A stretch of 19,387 nt of DNA from Psychrobacter sp. UBA5136 (GTDB lineage Bacteria > Pseudomonadota > Gammaproteobacteria > Pseudomonadales > Moraxellaceae): positions 1-19,387 of the forward strand of contig NZ_DHYG01000017.1 in assembly GCF_002414005.1 (NCBI RefSeq), read 5' to 3'. Made by a program: the position numbers and the translations under genes. Shown here piece by piece: positions 1 through 7,515 of the stretch (its first letter is position 1; every line of letters begins with the position of its first letter). The notes beneath the pieces are model-generated. The model worked only from the letters and a program-made list of their open reading frames with translations, made no database searches and had not been told where the DNA came from.

Positions 1-81
1 TAATTGATGACACGCCCTAATTAAAGTTATGCTGTTTATTTCGCAATAACGGTAATTAGATTACAGCAATTAAATGGCTTT

Positions 82-1230
82 TTAACGCCAATATAAAACC
101 CAAGCATTGGTGGTATTGACTTTAGGATCACTATTAATCTTATCTTTTAATGCCAAAGCGGCAACTTTACCGCGCTCGGGACCAACGACCACGCGGACGC
201 CGCGGCTGGTAGGACTGGTTTTGACTTGATAGCCTGCTGATTGGAATTTTTTTGCCAGTTCATCGGCTTTGGCCTGGTCATTTGCTAATGCCACTTGTAC
301 GCCAAAGCTACCTTTAGCATCGGTTTCTTTCACTTCTTTACGCGCTTCGCTAAGCCGCTGCTGAGCTTCACGCTTAGCATCTGCCGATTTTTTAGCTAAG
401 GCTTCTTCTTTTTGACGCTTTTCTTCACGCGCCTGCTCAGCCGCTGCTGCCTCACGTGCTAAACGCGCCACCTGCTGACGCGATGGAATGATTAAATTTT
501 GGCCAAGCTGTAGCGATGTCGACGGTGAAAGATTATTTGCTTGCGCTAAAACCTCTACTGGCATATTGTATTGCCGCGCCAGTTTAATCAGCCCGTCACC
601 CTTTTTTACTTGATGTTCAGATGGCGATTTTGGTGCTTCATTTTTAGCTACTTCCGCTGCTTTTTGTTTTTTCTCAGCGGCCGCTTGCGCTTGTTTCTTA
701 GCTTCGGTCTGCTTTTTTGCCTCGGCTTGCTTTTTTGCCTCCGCTTCTTTTTTGCTATCGGCTAGTTTTTTGGCAGCTTCTTGCTGTTCGCGCGCGCTTG
801 TATTGTTGCTATCAGTACTAGGTTTTGACGGCGCTGCTGTTGCGTCATCTTTTTTAGCGTCTTTACTGTCGTCGCTGTCTTTAGCGGCAGGCGTACTGCT
901 TGCCAGGTATTGCTGGCTTTCAGCGCGAGCTTTGGCTAAGGCTTCAGCTTCGGCAGCTTCTTGTTCGCTTAAGAACTGCTGCGCCCGTCGTTCTTGCTCT
1001 GCGACGCGGGCGGCACGCTCTTTTTGTTTTTGTGCCAAGATACGCTTTTCAGTTTCAATATCAGTGGTCAATGGCTGCTGCTGCGCTTGCTCAGCAGCCG
1101 GTTTGTCGATTATCGCTGACGCTGGCTCAGGTTTGTTGCTATCACCGATCTGCTGTACCATGGCGTATAGCATCACGCTACCGCCGATAATCATCCCAAT
1201 GCCCAATAAGGCTTGTCTCGAAAAGTTCAT
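82..1230 (-). CDS. LysM and SPOR domain envelope protein (DedD-like position)
   Basis: This 382-residue protein has one membrane segment near residues 9-25, then a long Ala/Lys/Glu/Gln-rich, probably coiled-coil stretch (about 45-200). A LysM fold at about 205-249 is marked by HQVKKGDGLIKLA and ends LQLGQNLIIP. A second charged linker leads to a C-terminal SPOR domain at about 307-382, beginning GSFGVQVALA. LysM and SPOR domains both bind peptidoglycan (SPOR prefers denuded septal glycans), so the inferred role is an inner-membrane-anchored periplasmic protein acting in cell-wall growth or division. It lies directly after folC, the place where many gammaproteobacteria carry dedD. E. coli DedD is shorter and has no LysM domain, so I do not transfer the symbol. 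Its own promoter is proposed at 1381-1409. The ATG at 1230 has only a weak GAG upstream. Confidence 0.85.
   Translation of the reverse strand: MNFSRQALLGIGMIIGGSVMLYAMVQQIGDSNKPEPASAIIDKPAAEQAQQQPLTTDIETEKRILAQKQKERAARVAEQERRAQQFLSEQEAAEAEALAKARAESQQYLASSTPAAKDSDDSKDAKKDDATAAPSKPSTDSNNTSAREQQEAAKKLADSKKEAEAKKQAEAKKQTEAKKQAQAAAEKKQKAAEVAKNEAPKSPSEHQVKKGDGLIKLARQYNMPVEVLAQANNLSPSTSLQLGQNLIIPSRQQVARLAREAAAAEQAREEKRQKEEALAKKSADAKREAQQRLSEARKEVKETDAKGSFGVQVALANDQAKADELAKKFQSAGYQVKTSPTSRGVRVVVGPERGKVAALALKDKINSDPKVNTTNAWVLYWR
683..754 (-). repeat. 18-bp coding tandem repeat (about four units)
   Basis: About four imperfect 18-bp units encode KKEAEA, KKQAEA, KKQTEA and KKQAQA in the charged linker of the LysM/SPOR protein. 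The units at 701-718 and 719-736 are nearly identical. Because 18 is a multiple of three, gain or loss of units would change linker length without breaking the frame. Confidence 0.7.
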
Positions 1231-1380
1231 CCGTTTACGTCTCTTAGTTGGTAATAAGGTTGATTGAGCGGCGCAGCTATCGCTTTGGGAGCAATCGCTT
1301 CAAGACCATAAGCTTTTTGGCTTTAGTAGCTCGCCCATCCATCAGTTTTTAAGCTTTATACGCTATATTCAATCGTTTTG

Positions 1381-1409
1381 ATTATAAAGTATATTTTTCC
1401 TACTGTCTG
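1381..1409 (-). promoter_or_regulatory. Promoter for the LysM/SPOR gene
   Basis: On the minus strand CAGACA (1404-1409) is followed after 17 bp by a perfect TATAAT (1381-1386). This predicts transcription starting near 1374, about 145 bp upstream of the ATG at 1230. It lies in the 222-bp gap after folC, where no convincing terminator was seen, so the gene may also be reached by read-through. Confidence 0.5.
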
Positions 1410-1452
1410 CCATCATGCTACTGCTAAGACTAACATTAAATAAGCCCAAATT

Positions 1453-2820
1453 TTAATTTAAATTATCAGCCTCAAGTGCCGCCAGTGCCTCGCCAATTGT
1501 ATGAAAAGAGCCACATACCACGATGAGGTCCTGCGGCTGACTGGCATTTATCACGGCCTGCGTCGCGTCTTTTAATCTAGCAAAATCATGTATTTGCGCC
1601 TTATCAACATAGCTTGCTAAGACGCTTTGCAGCTGCTCAGTAGCTGCTGCGCGCGGATAGTCAATCTCAGCGATAAACCAATCGCTAATAGGCAAGCCCG
1701 CTTCGGTCAAACGCTGGACGACTTTATCGATGTCTTTATCACCCAACATAGAAAACAGCATTTTAATACTGGCAGGTTTGCTGCTTAGGTGCTCAGTACT
1801 GTTTTGCTTGGCCAAATGCTGCTGCCAAAGCGGTAATAATTGCGTCAATAAAAACTCAACGCCTTGCTCGTTATGCGCCACATCAAACAACCAATGGCGA
1901 TTATGCGTCTGACGATGATCAAAACGGCCAGCGAGCTTGACCGTCTGCAAAGCCTGCTCGATAGCATTTTTATCAACATTTAGTGGACTTGCGAGCACCG
2001 CTGATAAGGCATTGGCAGTATTGGTCAAGGATAGCGCTGGCCGTGGCAGCTGCATGGTGACCGCGGCATTACTATATTGCCAAGTCGCCGCATCCACTGC
2101 ACGGTAATCAAAGTCTTGTCCAACTTGATAACAAGTTGCCTGATGGGTGGCAATCGCTTCTTGCACACTTGCTGGCATCGCAGTAGCGCCATACACTAAA
2201 GTAATGTTGTCACGTAAGATACCGGCTTTTTCGCGGCCAATAGCTTCGACATTGTCCCCCAGCCAATCGACATGATCGATGGCGATATTGGTAATGACCG
2301 CCATATCAGGATCAATGATATTGACCACATCTAAGCGACCGCCGAGCCCAATTTCTAACACCCACACATCACAATCTGCTTCGGCAAATATTAATAGTGC
2401 GGCAAGCGTTGTCATCTCAAAAAACGATAAAGTCAAATCACAGCCTAGTCGCGCTTTCTCGACTTTGCTAAACGCATTGATTAACGTCTCATCGCTGACC
2501 ATCTCGCCATTAATCCGTACACGCTCGTTAAAAACGCTGAGATGCGGTGATTGATACAGCGCCGTTTTATACCCGGCTGTTTGGCACATCTGCGCGATGA
2601 CAGCCGTCGTCGAGCCTTTACCATTGGTGCCCGCTACGGTAAATACATAGGCGTCGTCCTTGGCTGACTGCACCACGCCCAACGCCTCAGCCACGGGCAA
2701 AACGCGTGACAACCCCATATCTATCGCCGACACATGAATCTGCTGCATATAATCGAGCCATTCTGTCAAACTAGAATGCTGATTAGGAGGATTAGGGTGA
2801 GAAACGATAGAGTCAGACAT
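1453..2820 (-). CDS. folC: Bifunctional folylpolyglutamate synthase / dihydrofolate synthase
   Basis: FolC adds glutamate to dihydropteroate and then to folates, using ATP, in the cytoplasm. The 455-residue product has the Mur-ligase-type P-loop AGTNGKGSTT (about 63-72) and the folate-loop region SPHLSVFNERVRING (about 91-105). The conserved LEIGLGGRLDVVN and ITNIAIDHVDWLG segments follow, and the C-terminal domain contains FDVAHNEQG and VVCGSFHTIGEAL. Length and order fit the family. The position after accD matches E. coli and Pseudomonas gene order. A terminator upstream (2911-2956) separates it from accD, and a promoter candidate sits at 2892-2919, so it is probably transcribed on its own. 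The start at 2820 has a modest AGGTTCC upstream. Confidence 0.95.
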   Translation of the reverse strand: MSDSIVSHPNPPNQHSSLTEWLDYMQQIHVSAIDMGLSRVLPVAEALGVVQSAKDDAYVFTVAGTNGKGSTTAVIAQMCQTAGYKTALYQSPHLSVFNERVRINGEMVSDETLINAFSKVEKARLGCDLTLSFFEMTTLAALLIFAEADCDVWVLEIGLGGRLDVVNIIDPDMAVITNIAIDHVDWLGDNVEAIGREKAGILRDNITLVYGATAMPASVQEAIATHQATCYQVGQDFDYRAVDAATWQYSNAAVTMQLPRPALSLTNTANALSAVLASPLNVDKNAIEQALQTVKLAGRFDHRQTHNRHWLFDVAHNEQGVEFLLTQLLPLWQQHLAKQNSTEHLSSKPASIKMLFSMLGDKDIDKVVQRLTEAGLPISDWFIAEIDYPRAAATEQLQSVLASYVDKAQIHDFARLKDATQAVINASQPQDLIVVCGSFHTIGEALAALEADNLN

Positions 2821-2891
2821 GGGCGGAACCTATATGGAATTTTTCGAAGGAAAATAAAGAATGAGAAAGCACTCATTAAGAAAATAGTGAC

Positions 2892-2919
2892 AGTATATAA
2901 CTACCTAGCCAAAAAGCAA
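2892..2919 (-). promoter_or_regulatory. folC: Promoter candidate for folC
   Basis: The minus strand shows TTGCTT (2914-2919), a 16-bp spacer, and TATACT (2892-2897), a 5/6 match to the -10 consensus. The -35 match is poor (3/6). It overlaps the U-tract of the accD terminator, an arrangement that would restart transcription right after termination. Confidence 0.35.
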
Positions 2920-2956
2920 AAATAGCATTTACCGTGCTTGACGATAAATGCTATTT
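2911..2956 (-). terminator. Rho-independent terminator after accD
   Basis: A perfect 12-bp inverted repeat, AAATAGCATTTA (2920-2931) against TAAATGCTATTT (2945-2956), can extend by three pairs inside (2933-2935 with 2941-2943). On the minus strand it is followed by TTTTTGCTTTTT. The stem is AU-rich, which weakens it, but the position 100 bp after the accD stop is right. Confidence 0.65.
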
Positions 2957-3053
2957 GTTGGTTTTGCATTTTTGATAAATTTAAGCATGCTACTAAATAT
3001 AAGTAGCGTGCGATAATAGCCTCATTTACTTATTAGTCGAGCCGCTGAGTAAG

Positions 3054-4001
3054 TTAAGCATCAACATTCGGCACGCCGCATAGCTTTGCGAGCAAACGAT
3101 AAATGGTATCTATCAATTGATGACGATGCACCACTTCATCAACCACGCCGTGCTCTAGCAAAAACTCGGCACGCTGGAACGGTTCTTCTAGCGTTTCGCG
3201 GACGGTTTGCTCAATCACGCGCTTGCCTGCAAAGCCAATCATCGCTTTTGGTTCTGCTAAATGGATATCACCAAGCATAGCAAGCGATGCGGTCACACCG
3301 CCATAAACAGGATTGGTCAATACCACGATATATGGCACGCCAGCCAAGCGCAAACGCTCAATCGCCGCTGCCGTACGCGCCATTTGCATCAATGACAGCA
3401 AACCTTCTTGCATACGCGCGCCGCCAGAGGCCGCAAAGCAGATCAAAGGCACTTTATCTTCAAGGGCTTTTTCAGCCGCTTGGACAAAACGGTCGCCGAC
3501 CACTGAGCCCATAGAGCCGCCCATAAAGCGAAAATCAAAGGCACAGGTGACCACATCAAGATTGCGCAGTTTGCCGTACATGACTATTAGCGCTTCGGAC
3601 TCGCCTGTCTTGTCTTGCGCTTCGGTCATACGCTGCGGATACGGCTTGCTATCGACAAAGCTCAACGGGTCTTTAGCGTTAAATTCTTGCCCTAGCTCAC
3701 CATCTACTTGATCAAGCAGCCAGTTTAAGCGCTCACGAGCAGTCATCGGTAAATGATGATCACAATGCGGGCACACGTAACAGTTAAAAATCAGCGCCGT
3801 ATTGGTAATCATCGAATGACAGTTGCTACATTTGGTTGAAGGTTCGGTTTCGACCGCCGTCAACGGTGCTGTCAGTTGCTGCTTAATGCCGGGTATCGGG
3901 CGATTAAACCAAGATTGTCCGGCAGTGTTACCGTTTTTTTCGACGCCATTTGTGGTAGTCATGTCAGGTTTGGTTATCGTATCAGTCATATTATTTGCCA
4001 T
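3054..4001 (-). CDS. accD: Acetyl-CoA carboxylase carboxyltransferase subunit beta
   Basis: AccD pairs with AccA to move the carboxyl group from carboxybiotin to acetyl-CoA, giving malonyl-CoA for fatty acid synthesis. The N-terminal zinc ribbon is visible as Cys pairs at residues 60/63 and 79/82, counted from the upstream TTG at 4007 (TKCSNC and CPHCDHH). The crotonase-fold core follows, with MGGSMGSVVGDRF, SGGARMQEGLLSLMQMA and AMIGFAGKRVIEQTVRE. I chose the ATG at 4001 over the TTG at 4007. Neither has a clear ribosome binding site, and ATGs at 3989 and beyond are also possible. The product has about 30 extra polar residues before the family start, which could be a real extension or a sign that the true start is downstream. 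A tandem repeat and a palindrome occupy the leader. Confidence 0.95.
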   Translation of the reverse strand: MANNMTDTITKPDMTTTNGVEKNGNTAGQSWFNRPIPGIKQQLTAPLTAVETEPSTKCSNCHSMITNTALIFNCYVCPHCDHHLPMTARERLNWLLDQVDGELGQEFNAKDPLSFVDSKPYPQRMTEAQDKTGESEALIVMYGKLRNLDVVTCAFDFRFMGGSMGSVVGDRFVQAAEKALEDKVPLICFAASGGARMQEGLLSLMQMARTAAAIERLRLAGVPYIVVLTNPVYGGVTASLAMLGDIHLAEPKAMIGFAGKRVIEQTVRETLEEPFQRAEFLLEHGVVDEVVHRHQLIDTIYRLLAKLCGVPNVDA

Positions 4002-4034
4002 TATCAAAGGCTTATGGGCAAGCTGGCCAAGCTA

Positions 4035-4088
4035 GCTTAGTTGGCTTAGTTGGCTTAGTTGGCTTAGTTGGCTTAGTTGGCTTAGCCA
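4035..4088. repeat. 9-bp tandem repeat in the accD leader
   Basis: Five perfect copies of GCTTAGTTG (4035-4079) are followed by a sixth, degenerate copy (GCTTAGCCA). The array lies 34 bp upstream of the accD start. An in-frame TAG at 4032-4034 (minus strand) stops the accD frame before the array, so it is untranslated leader or spacer. Confidence 0.9.
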
Positions 4089-4193
4089 CTTGTCCCTAAG
4101 AGTCCATTTATAAGAATCAATTTAAAAGTCACATCGCTTATGACATGAGCAGTCATAAAGCACGCTTTGGCGCAACTGTAACAATTTATATGT

Positions 4194-4223
4194 GAGGTTA
4201 GTTTACACACGTAAACTAACTTT
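4194..4223. promoter_or_regulatory. Perfect palindrome between trpA and accD (operator or hairpin)
   Basis: GTTAGTTTAC (4197-4206) and GTAAACTAAC (4211-4220) form a perfect 10-bp inverted repeat around ACAC. Outer G-U and A-U pairs can extend it to 4194-4223. No U-tract follows on either strand, so it is a poor terminator for trpA. A protein-binding operator for accD or an mRNA hairpin is more likely. Confidence 0.5.
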
Positions 4224-4284
4224 AGCAAAGCCATTTAACGGTGTCTTTATAAACATCTTATAAATATTGTGACGCTAACTTGCC

Positions 4285-5109
4285 TCAGCTATTTAAACTG
4301 TCTAGCGCGCCGCGCAGCTCATCCATCTTGGCCATGATTTTTTGCTGAGCAGTTGCCACCGCAGAGGCATCTTTAGCATCGATATCGGCAAAGTTTTGCA
4401 CCAGCGCACTACCAACGATAATGCCATCGGCGTGCTGACCGATTGCTTTGGCAGATGCTGCATCACGGATACCAAAGCCCACGCACACTGGTAAATCAGT
4501 CTCGGCTTTAATCGCCTGCACTTGGGTAGCAACATCATCGGTATCTAGCGTCGCCGAACCTGTCACGCCTTTTAGCGAAACGTAATAAATATAACCACCG
4601 CAATGGGTCAATACTTGCTCACGGCGCTCAGGCAAAGTCGTTGGCGATAATAAGAAAATCTCATTCATCGAGTGATCAGTTAAATGCTGCGTAAAGCTGC
4701 CCGCCTCTGCTGGTGGCAAATCAACCATCAAAATCCCATCGACGCCTGACTGCTCACATAAGGCGACAAAATTGTCATAACCGATAATCTCAACAGGGTT
4801 TAGATACCCCATTAGGATAATTGGCGTTTGGCTGTCTTGTTTGCGAAATTCTGCAATCATATTTAGCGCATCACGCGTACTCGTTCCTGCCGCCAAGGCA
4901 CGCTCGCCAGCTGAAGCGACGGTAGGGCCATCGGCCATGGGGTCAGAAAAAGGCAAGCCAACTTCAATCATATCTGCGCCGTGCTTGACTAAATCATGCA
5001 AGAGGCCAACAAAGTTGCTAGGGTTGGGATCGCCTGCCATAACATAAGGAATCAGGGCTTTTTTATTTTGGGCTTTTAAGGTTTCAAAGGTGCTTTCAAT
5101 GCGGGTCAT
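4285..5109 (-). CDS. trpA: Tryptophan synthase alpha chain
   Basis: TrpA cleaves indole-3-glycerol phosphate to indole and glyceraldehyde 3-phosphate and passes the indole to TrpB. The 274-residue product has the opening LIPYVMAGDP and the catalytic pair Glu49 and Asp60 in EVGLPFSDPMADGPT, at the same numbers as in the enterobacterial enzyme. It also has GYLNP and the phosphate-binding loop region GYIYYVSLKGVTG. Length is normal. It lies 123 bp after trpB rather than overlapping it, so strict translational coupling is unlikely. The ATG at 5109 has a weak AGAGA upstream. Confidence 0.96.
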   Translation of the reverse strand: MTRIESTFETLKAQNKKALIPYVMAGDPNPSNFVGLLHDLVKHGADMIEVGLPFSDPMADGPTVASAGERALAAGTSTRDALNMIAEFRKQDSQTPIILMGYLNPVEIIGYDNFVALCEQSGVDGILMVDLPPAEAGSFTQHLTDHSMNEIFLLSPTTLPERREQVLTHCGGYIYYVSLKGVTGSATLDTDDVATQVQAIKAETDLPVCVGFGIRDAASAKAIGQHADGIIVGSALVQNFADIDAKDASAVATAQQKIMAKMDELRGALDSLNS

Positions 5110-5141
5110 AGTGGTCTCTACAATTAATTCAAACTGGCTGT

Positions 5142-5185
5142 ATTGGCTCTCTATTGGTTTTCTATGATTTGATAAGAGAGCCGAT
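5142..5185 (-). other. Intercistronic hairpin between trpB and trpA
   Basis: GGCTCTCT (5145-5152) pairs perfectly with AGAGAGCC (5175-5182), and three more outer pairs, one of them G-U, extend it. There is no U-tract on the minus strand, so it is not a standard terminator. It could protect or process the trpBA transcript. Confidence 0.45.
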
Positions 5186-5232
5186 CGATTTTTTTATAAA
5201 AGTGAATTTATAGTTCGCAGTACCATACGCGA

Positions 5233-6507
5233 CTACAACTCAATCCCTTCTGCCTTCATTACCGAATGCAAATCCTTATCACCGCGACCCGACATATTAA
5301 CGATAATGCTTTGTTCAGGCGTCATGGTTTTAGCAAGTTTAAGTGCATAGGCGACCGCATGAGCCGATTCAAGCGCGGGAATAATGCCTTCTTTACGCGT
5401 CACTTCATGAAAGCCCTCTAACGACTCTTTATCGGTACAGCCCACATATTCAACGCGCTTCATGTCTTTTAAGAAGCTGTGCTCAGGGCCGACGCCCGGA
5501 TAATCAAGTCCCGCTGAAATAGAATGCGTTTCTTGAATTTGACCTTCATCATCGGCCATTAAATACGTGCGATTACCGTGCAACACTCCGATACGACCAG
5601 CAGCCAATGGCGCTGAATGACGACCAGTTTCTATGCCGTCGCCGGTTGCTTCAACGCCATACATTTTAACCTCAGTGTCGTTTAAGAAATCAAAGAATAG
5701 GCCGATCGCATTTGAGCCACCGCCAACGCAAGCGACCAAGGCGTCAGGCAGTTTGCCAGTTTTTTCTAAATGCTGAATACGCGCTTCTTTTCCAATAATC
5801 GCTTGGAAATCACGCACCAGAAGCGGATAAGGATGCGGCCCTGCAACGGTGCCAATAATATAATAAGTGGTATCAACGTTGGTCACCCAATCGCGCATGG
5901 CTTCGTTCATGGCGTCTTTCAGCGTACGCGAACCTGAAGTCACAGGCACCACCGTTGCACCAAGCAGGCGCATACGATAAACGTTCATTTTTTGGCGCTC
6001 GACGTCGTCAGCACCCATGTAAACGATACATTCCAATCCCAAACGCGCGGCAATCGTTGCCGTTGCGACGCCATGTTGTCCCGCGCCAGTTTCCGCAATA
6101 ATGCGTTTTTTACCGCACATTTTGGCAAGCAGCGCCTGACCGATGGTATTGTTCACTTTATGCGCGCCCGTATGGTTTAAGTCTTCACGCTTAAAATAAA
6201 TCTGCGCGCCGCCAATCTCATCGCTTAAACGCTTGGCATGATACAGCGGCGTTGGGCGACCGACGTAATTGACCAAATCACTATGATACGCTTCCCAAAA
6301 CGCGGGATCGGCCTTTACTTTGGTGTATAAGATTTCTAGTTCTTCAAGCGCGGCCATTAGCGTTTCTGAAACAAAACGGCCACCGTGGACACCAAAATGC
6401 CCGCGCGCATCAGGATATTGGTTAAAGTCCTGAACGTTTTCTGGATTGGTAAAGGTATTGATGGCTTTTGCAGCGTTTGACAAATCTGTGCTTGCGACAT
6501 GACTCAT
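5233..6507 (-). CDS. trpB: Tryptophan synthase beta chain
   Basis: TrpB is the PLP enzyme that joins indole and serine to give tryptophan, as an alpha2-beta2 complex with TrpA. The 424-residue protein shows the PLP lysine in HTGAHKVNN (Lys117), the catalytic Glu in AETGAGQHG (Glu139), and the phosphate loop GGGSNAIG (262-269). The C-terminal SGRGDKDL is typical of TrpB1. It has about 25 more N-terminal residues than the E. coli enzyme. The start is supported by GTAGGAATTATC just before the ATG at 6507, a good Shine-Dalgarno at proper spacing. trpF lies 103 bp upstream on the same strand. Confidence 0.97.
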   Translation of the reverse strand: MSHVASTDLSNAAKAINTFTNPENVQDFNQYPDARGHFGVHGGRFVSETLMAALEELEILYTKVKADPAFWEAYHSDLVNYVGRPTPLYHAKRLSDEIGGAQIYFKREDLNHTGAHKVNNTIGQALLAKMCGKKRIIAETGAGQHGVATATIAARLGLECIVYMGADDVERQKMNVYRMRLLGATVVPVTSGSRTLKDAMNEAMRDWVTNVDTTYYIIGTVAGPHPYPLLVRDFQAIIGKEARIQHLEKTGKLPDALVACVGGGSNAIGLFFDFLNDTEVKMYGVEATGDGIETGRHSAPLAAGRIGVLHGNRTYLMADDEGQIQETHSISAGLDYPGVGPEHSFLKDMKRVEYVGCTDKESLEGFHEVTRKEGIIPALESAHAVAYALKLAKTMTPEQSIIVNMSGRGDKDLHSVMKAEGIEL

Positions 6508-6610
6508 GATAATTCCTACTGTGATAGTGGTATTTTTAGTATAAGGGTAAGGAGAAATTTAAGCAGAAAATCGGAATAACGACCAAATAAGAGTGCTTGT
6601 AGTAAAACAC

Positions 6611-7282
6611 TTAGCTGGCGTCAGTGACCGTCACGCTTTGCCATCGGTCGCGTTTGACCGCTTTCATAAAGGCGCGCATCTTGGCGGCATCTTTTTTGCC
6701 TTTATCGATCTCAATCCCGCCGCTGACATCGACGGCATAAATCGGCAAATCAAGAGTAGCAGCGACATTATCAGCATCAAGCCCGCCCGCTAAAATAATC
6801 GGTAGCGAGCTGTCTTTTGGCAAAAGACGCCAGTCAAAGCGCGCGCCAGTACCGCCATATTTATCAGGATGATAAGCGTCTAATAAAATACTGCTCGCCC
6901 CTGCGGCAGCAAACTCATTTATCTGAGCGTTTATGCTCGCAGCGCTATGCTGTTCGGCATTAATACGTAACGCCTTAATCCAGCGTTTATTGACGGCACC
7001 CGCCAGTTTTTGACACTGTAGGGGCGTTTCATCACCGTGAAATTGAATGATATCAAAAGGGACACTATTTGCTAGTTTAATCAGTTCATCTTCAGGCATA
7101 TTCACAACTAGAGCGACCACGCTTATAAAAGCAGGTAAAGAGGCGCTTAATAACTGCGCCTGCTCGCTAGTAACCGCGCGCGGACTTGGCGGATAAAATA
7201 CCAAGCCAACCGCATCGACGCCTAACTTGGCAGCAGTTTTAATCTCACTAGGCTGGGTAAAGCCGCAAAACTTAACGCGCAT
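6611..7282 (-). CDS. trpF: Phosphoribosylanthranilate isomerase
   Basis: TrpF converts N-(5-phosphoribosyl)anthranilate to the ribulosyl form in tryptophan synthesis. The 223-residue TIM-barrel protein starts with KFCGFTQ, in which Cys6 is the expected general base. The expected general acid is Asp135 in LLDAYHPDKYGGTG. Late phosphate-binding segments ILAGGLDADNV and YAVDVSGGIE are intact. It is a stand-alone trpF, not fused to trpC. An AGG lies about 9 bases before the ATG at 7282. The promoter candidate leaves only about 16 bases of leader, too short for a tryptophan attenuator. Confidence 0.96.
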   Translation of the reverse strand: MRVKFCGFTQPSEIKTAAKLGVDAVGLVFYPPSPRAVTSEQAQLLSASLPAFISVVALVVNMPEDELIKLANSVPFDIIQFHGDETPLQCQKLAGAVNKRWIKALRINAEQHSAASINAQINEFAAAGASSILLDAYHPDKYGGTGARFDWRLLPKDSSLPIILAGGLDADNVAATLDLPIYAVDVSGGIEIDKGKKDAAKMRAFMKAVKRDRWQSVTVTDAS

Positions 7283-7304
7283 TTTATAACCTTTTATAAC
7301 CTTA

Positions 7305-7332
7305 AATATGACGCTCAGTATGATACTGTAAA
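7305..7332 (-). promoter_or_regulatory. trpF: trpF promoter with internal palindrome
   Basis: The minus strand shows TTTACA (7327-7332), a 16-bp spacer and CATATT (7305-7310), predicting a start near 7298. The spacer is filled by the palindrome CAGTATGATACTG (7316-7328), six perfect pairs around one base. A repressor bound there would block the polymerase. It does not resemble the E. coli TrpR operator, which is built around CTAG. Confidence 0.4.
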
Positions 7333-7515
7333 ACTGACGACAGGGGGAATTTCGCTAGGCCACACGGATTTATGTTAAGCACTAATCAAATATGATGATT
7401 TGTTAACCAGTTAGCAAAGTCATTGCATCCAAAAACTTATCCTAGCATACTTTTATTCGCAGTTTTGTTTATGATTGCGATTGATTCATCCATTCATTCA
7501 TACAAGGATACTTGC

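Noticed and set aside
752..1267. A 171-codon plus-strand open frame opposite the LysM/SPOR gene
   Set aside because: It is Ala/Ser/Cys-rich, the usual antisense image of an Ala/Lys/Glu-rich coiled-coil gene, and the minus-strand protein has clear domains.
4197..4220. Terminator after trpA
   Set aside because: The palindrome is perfect but has no U-tract on the minus strand and has an AU-rich stem.
7423..7515. A 31-residue hydrophobic N-terminal extension of the photolyase from a TTG at 7423
   Set aside because: A well-spaced AAGGA precedes the ATG at 7516, photolyases start near the WFRRDLRLHD motif, and the extension has no ribosome site.
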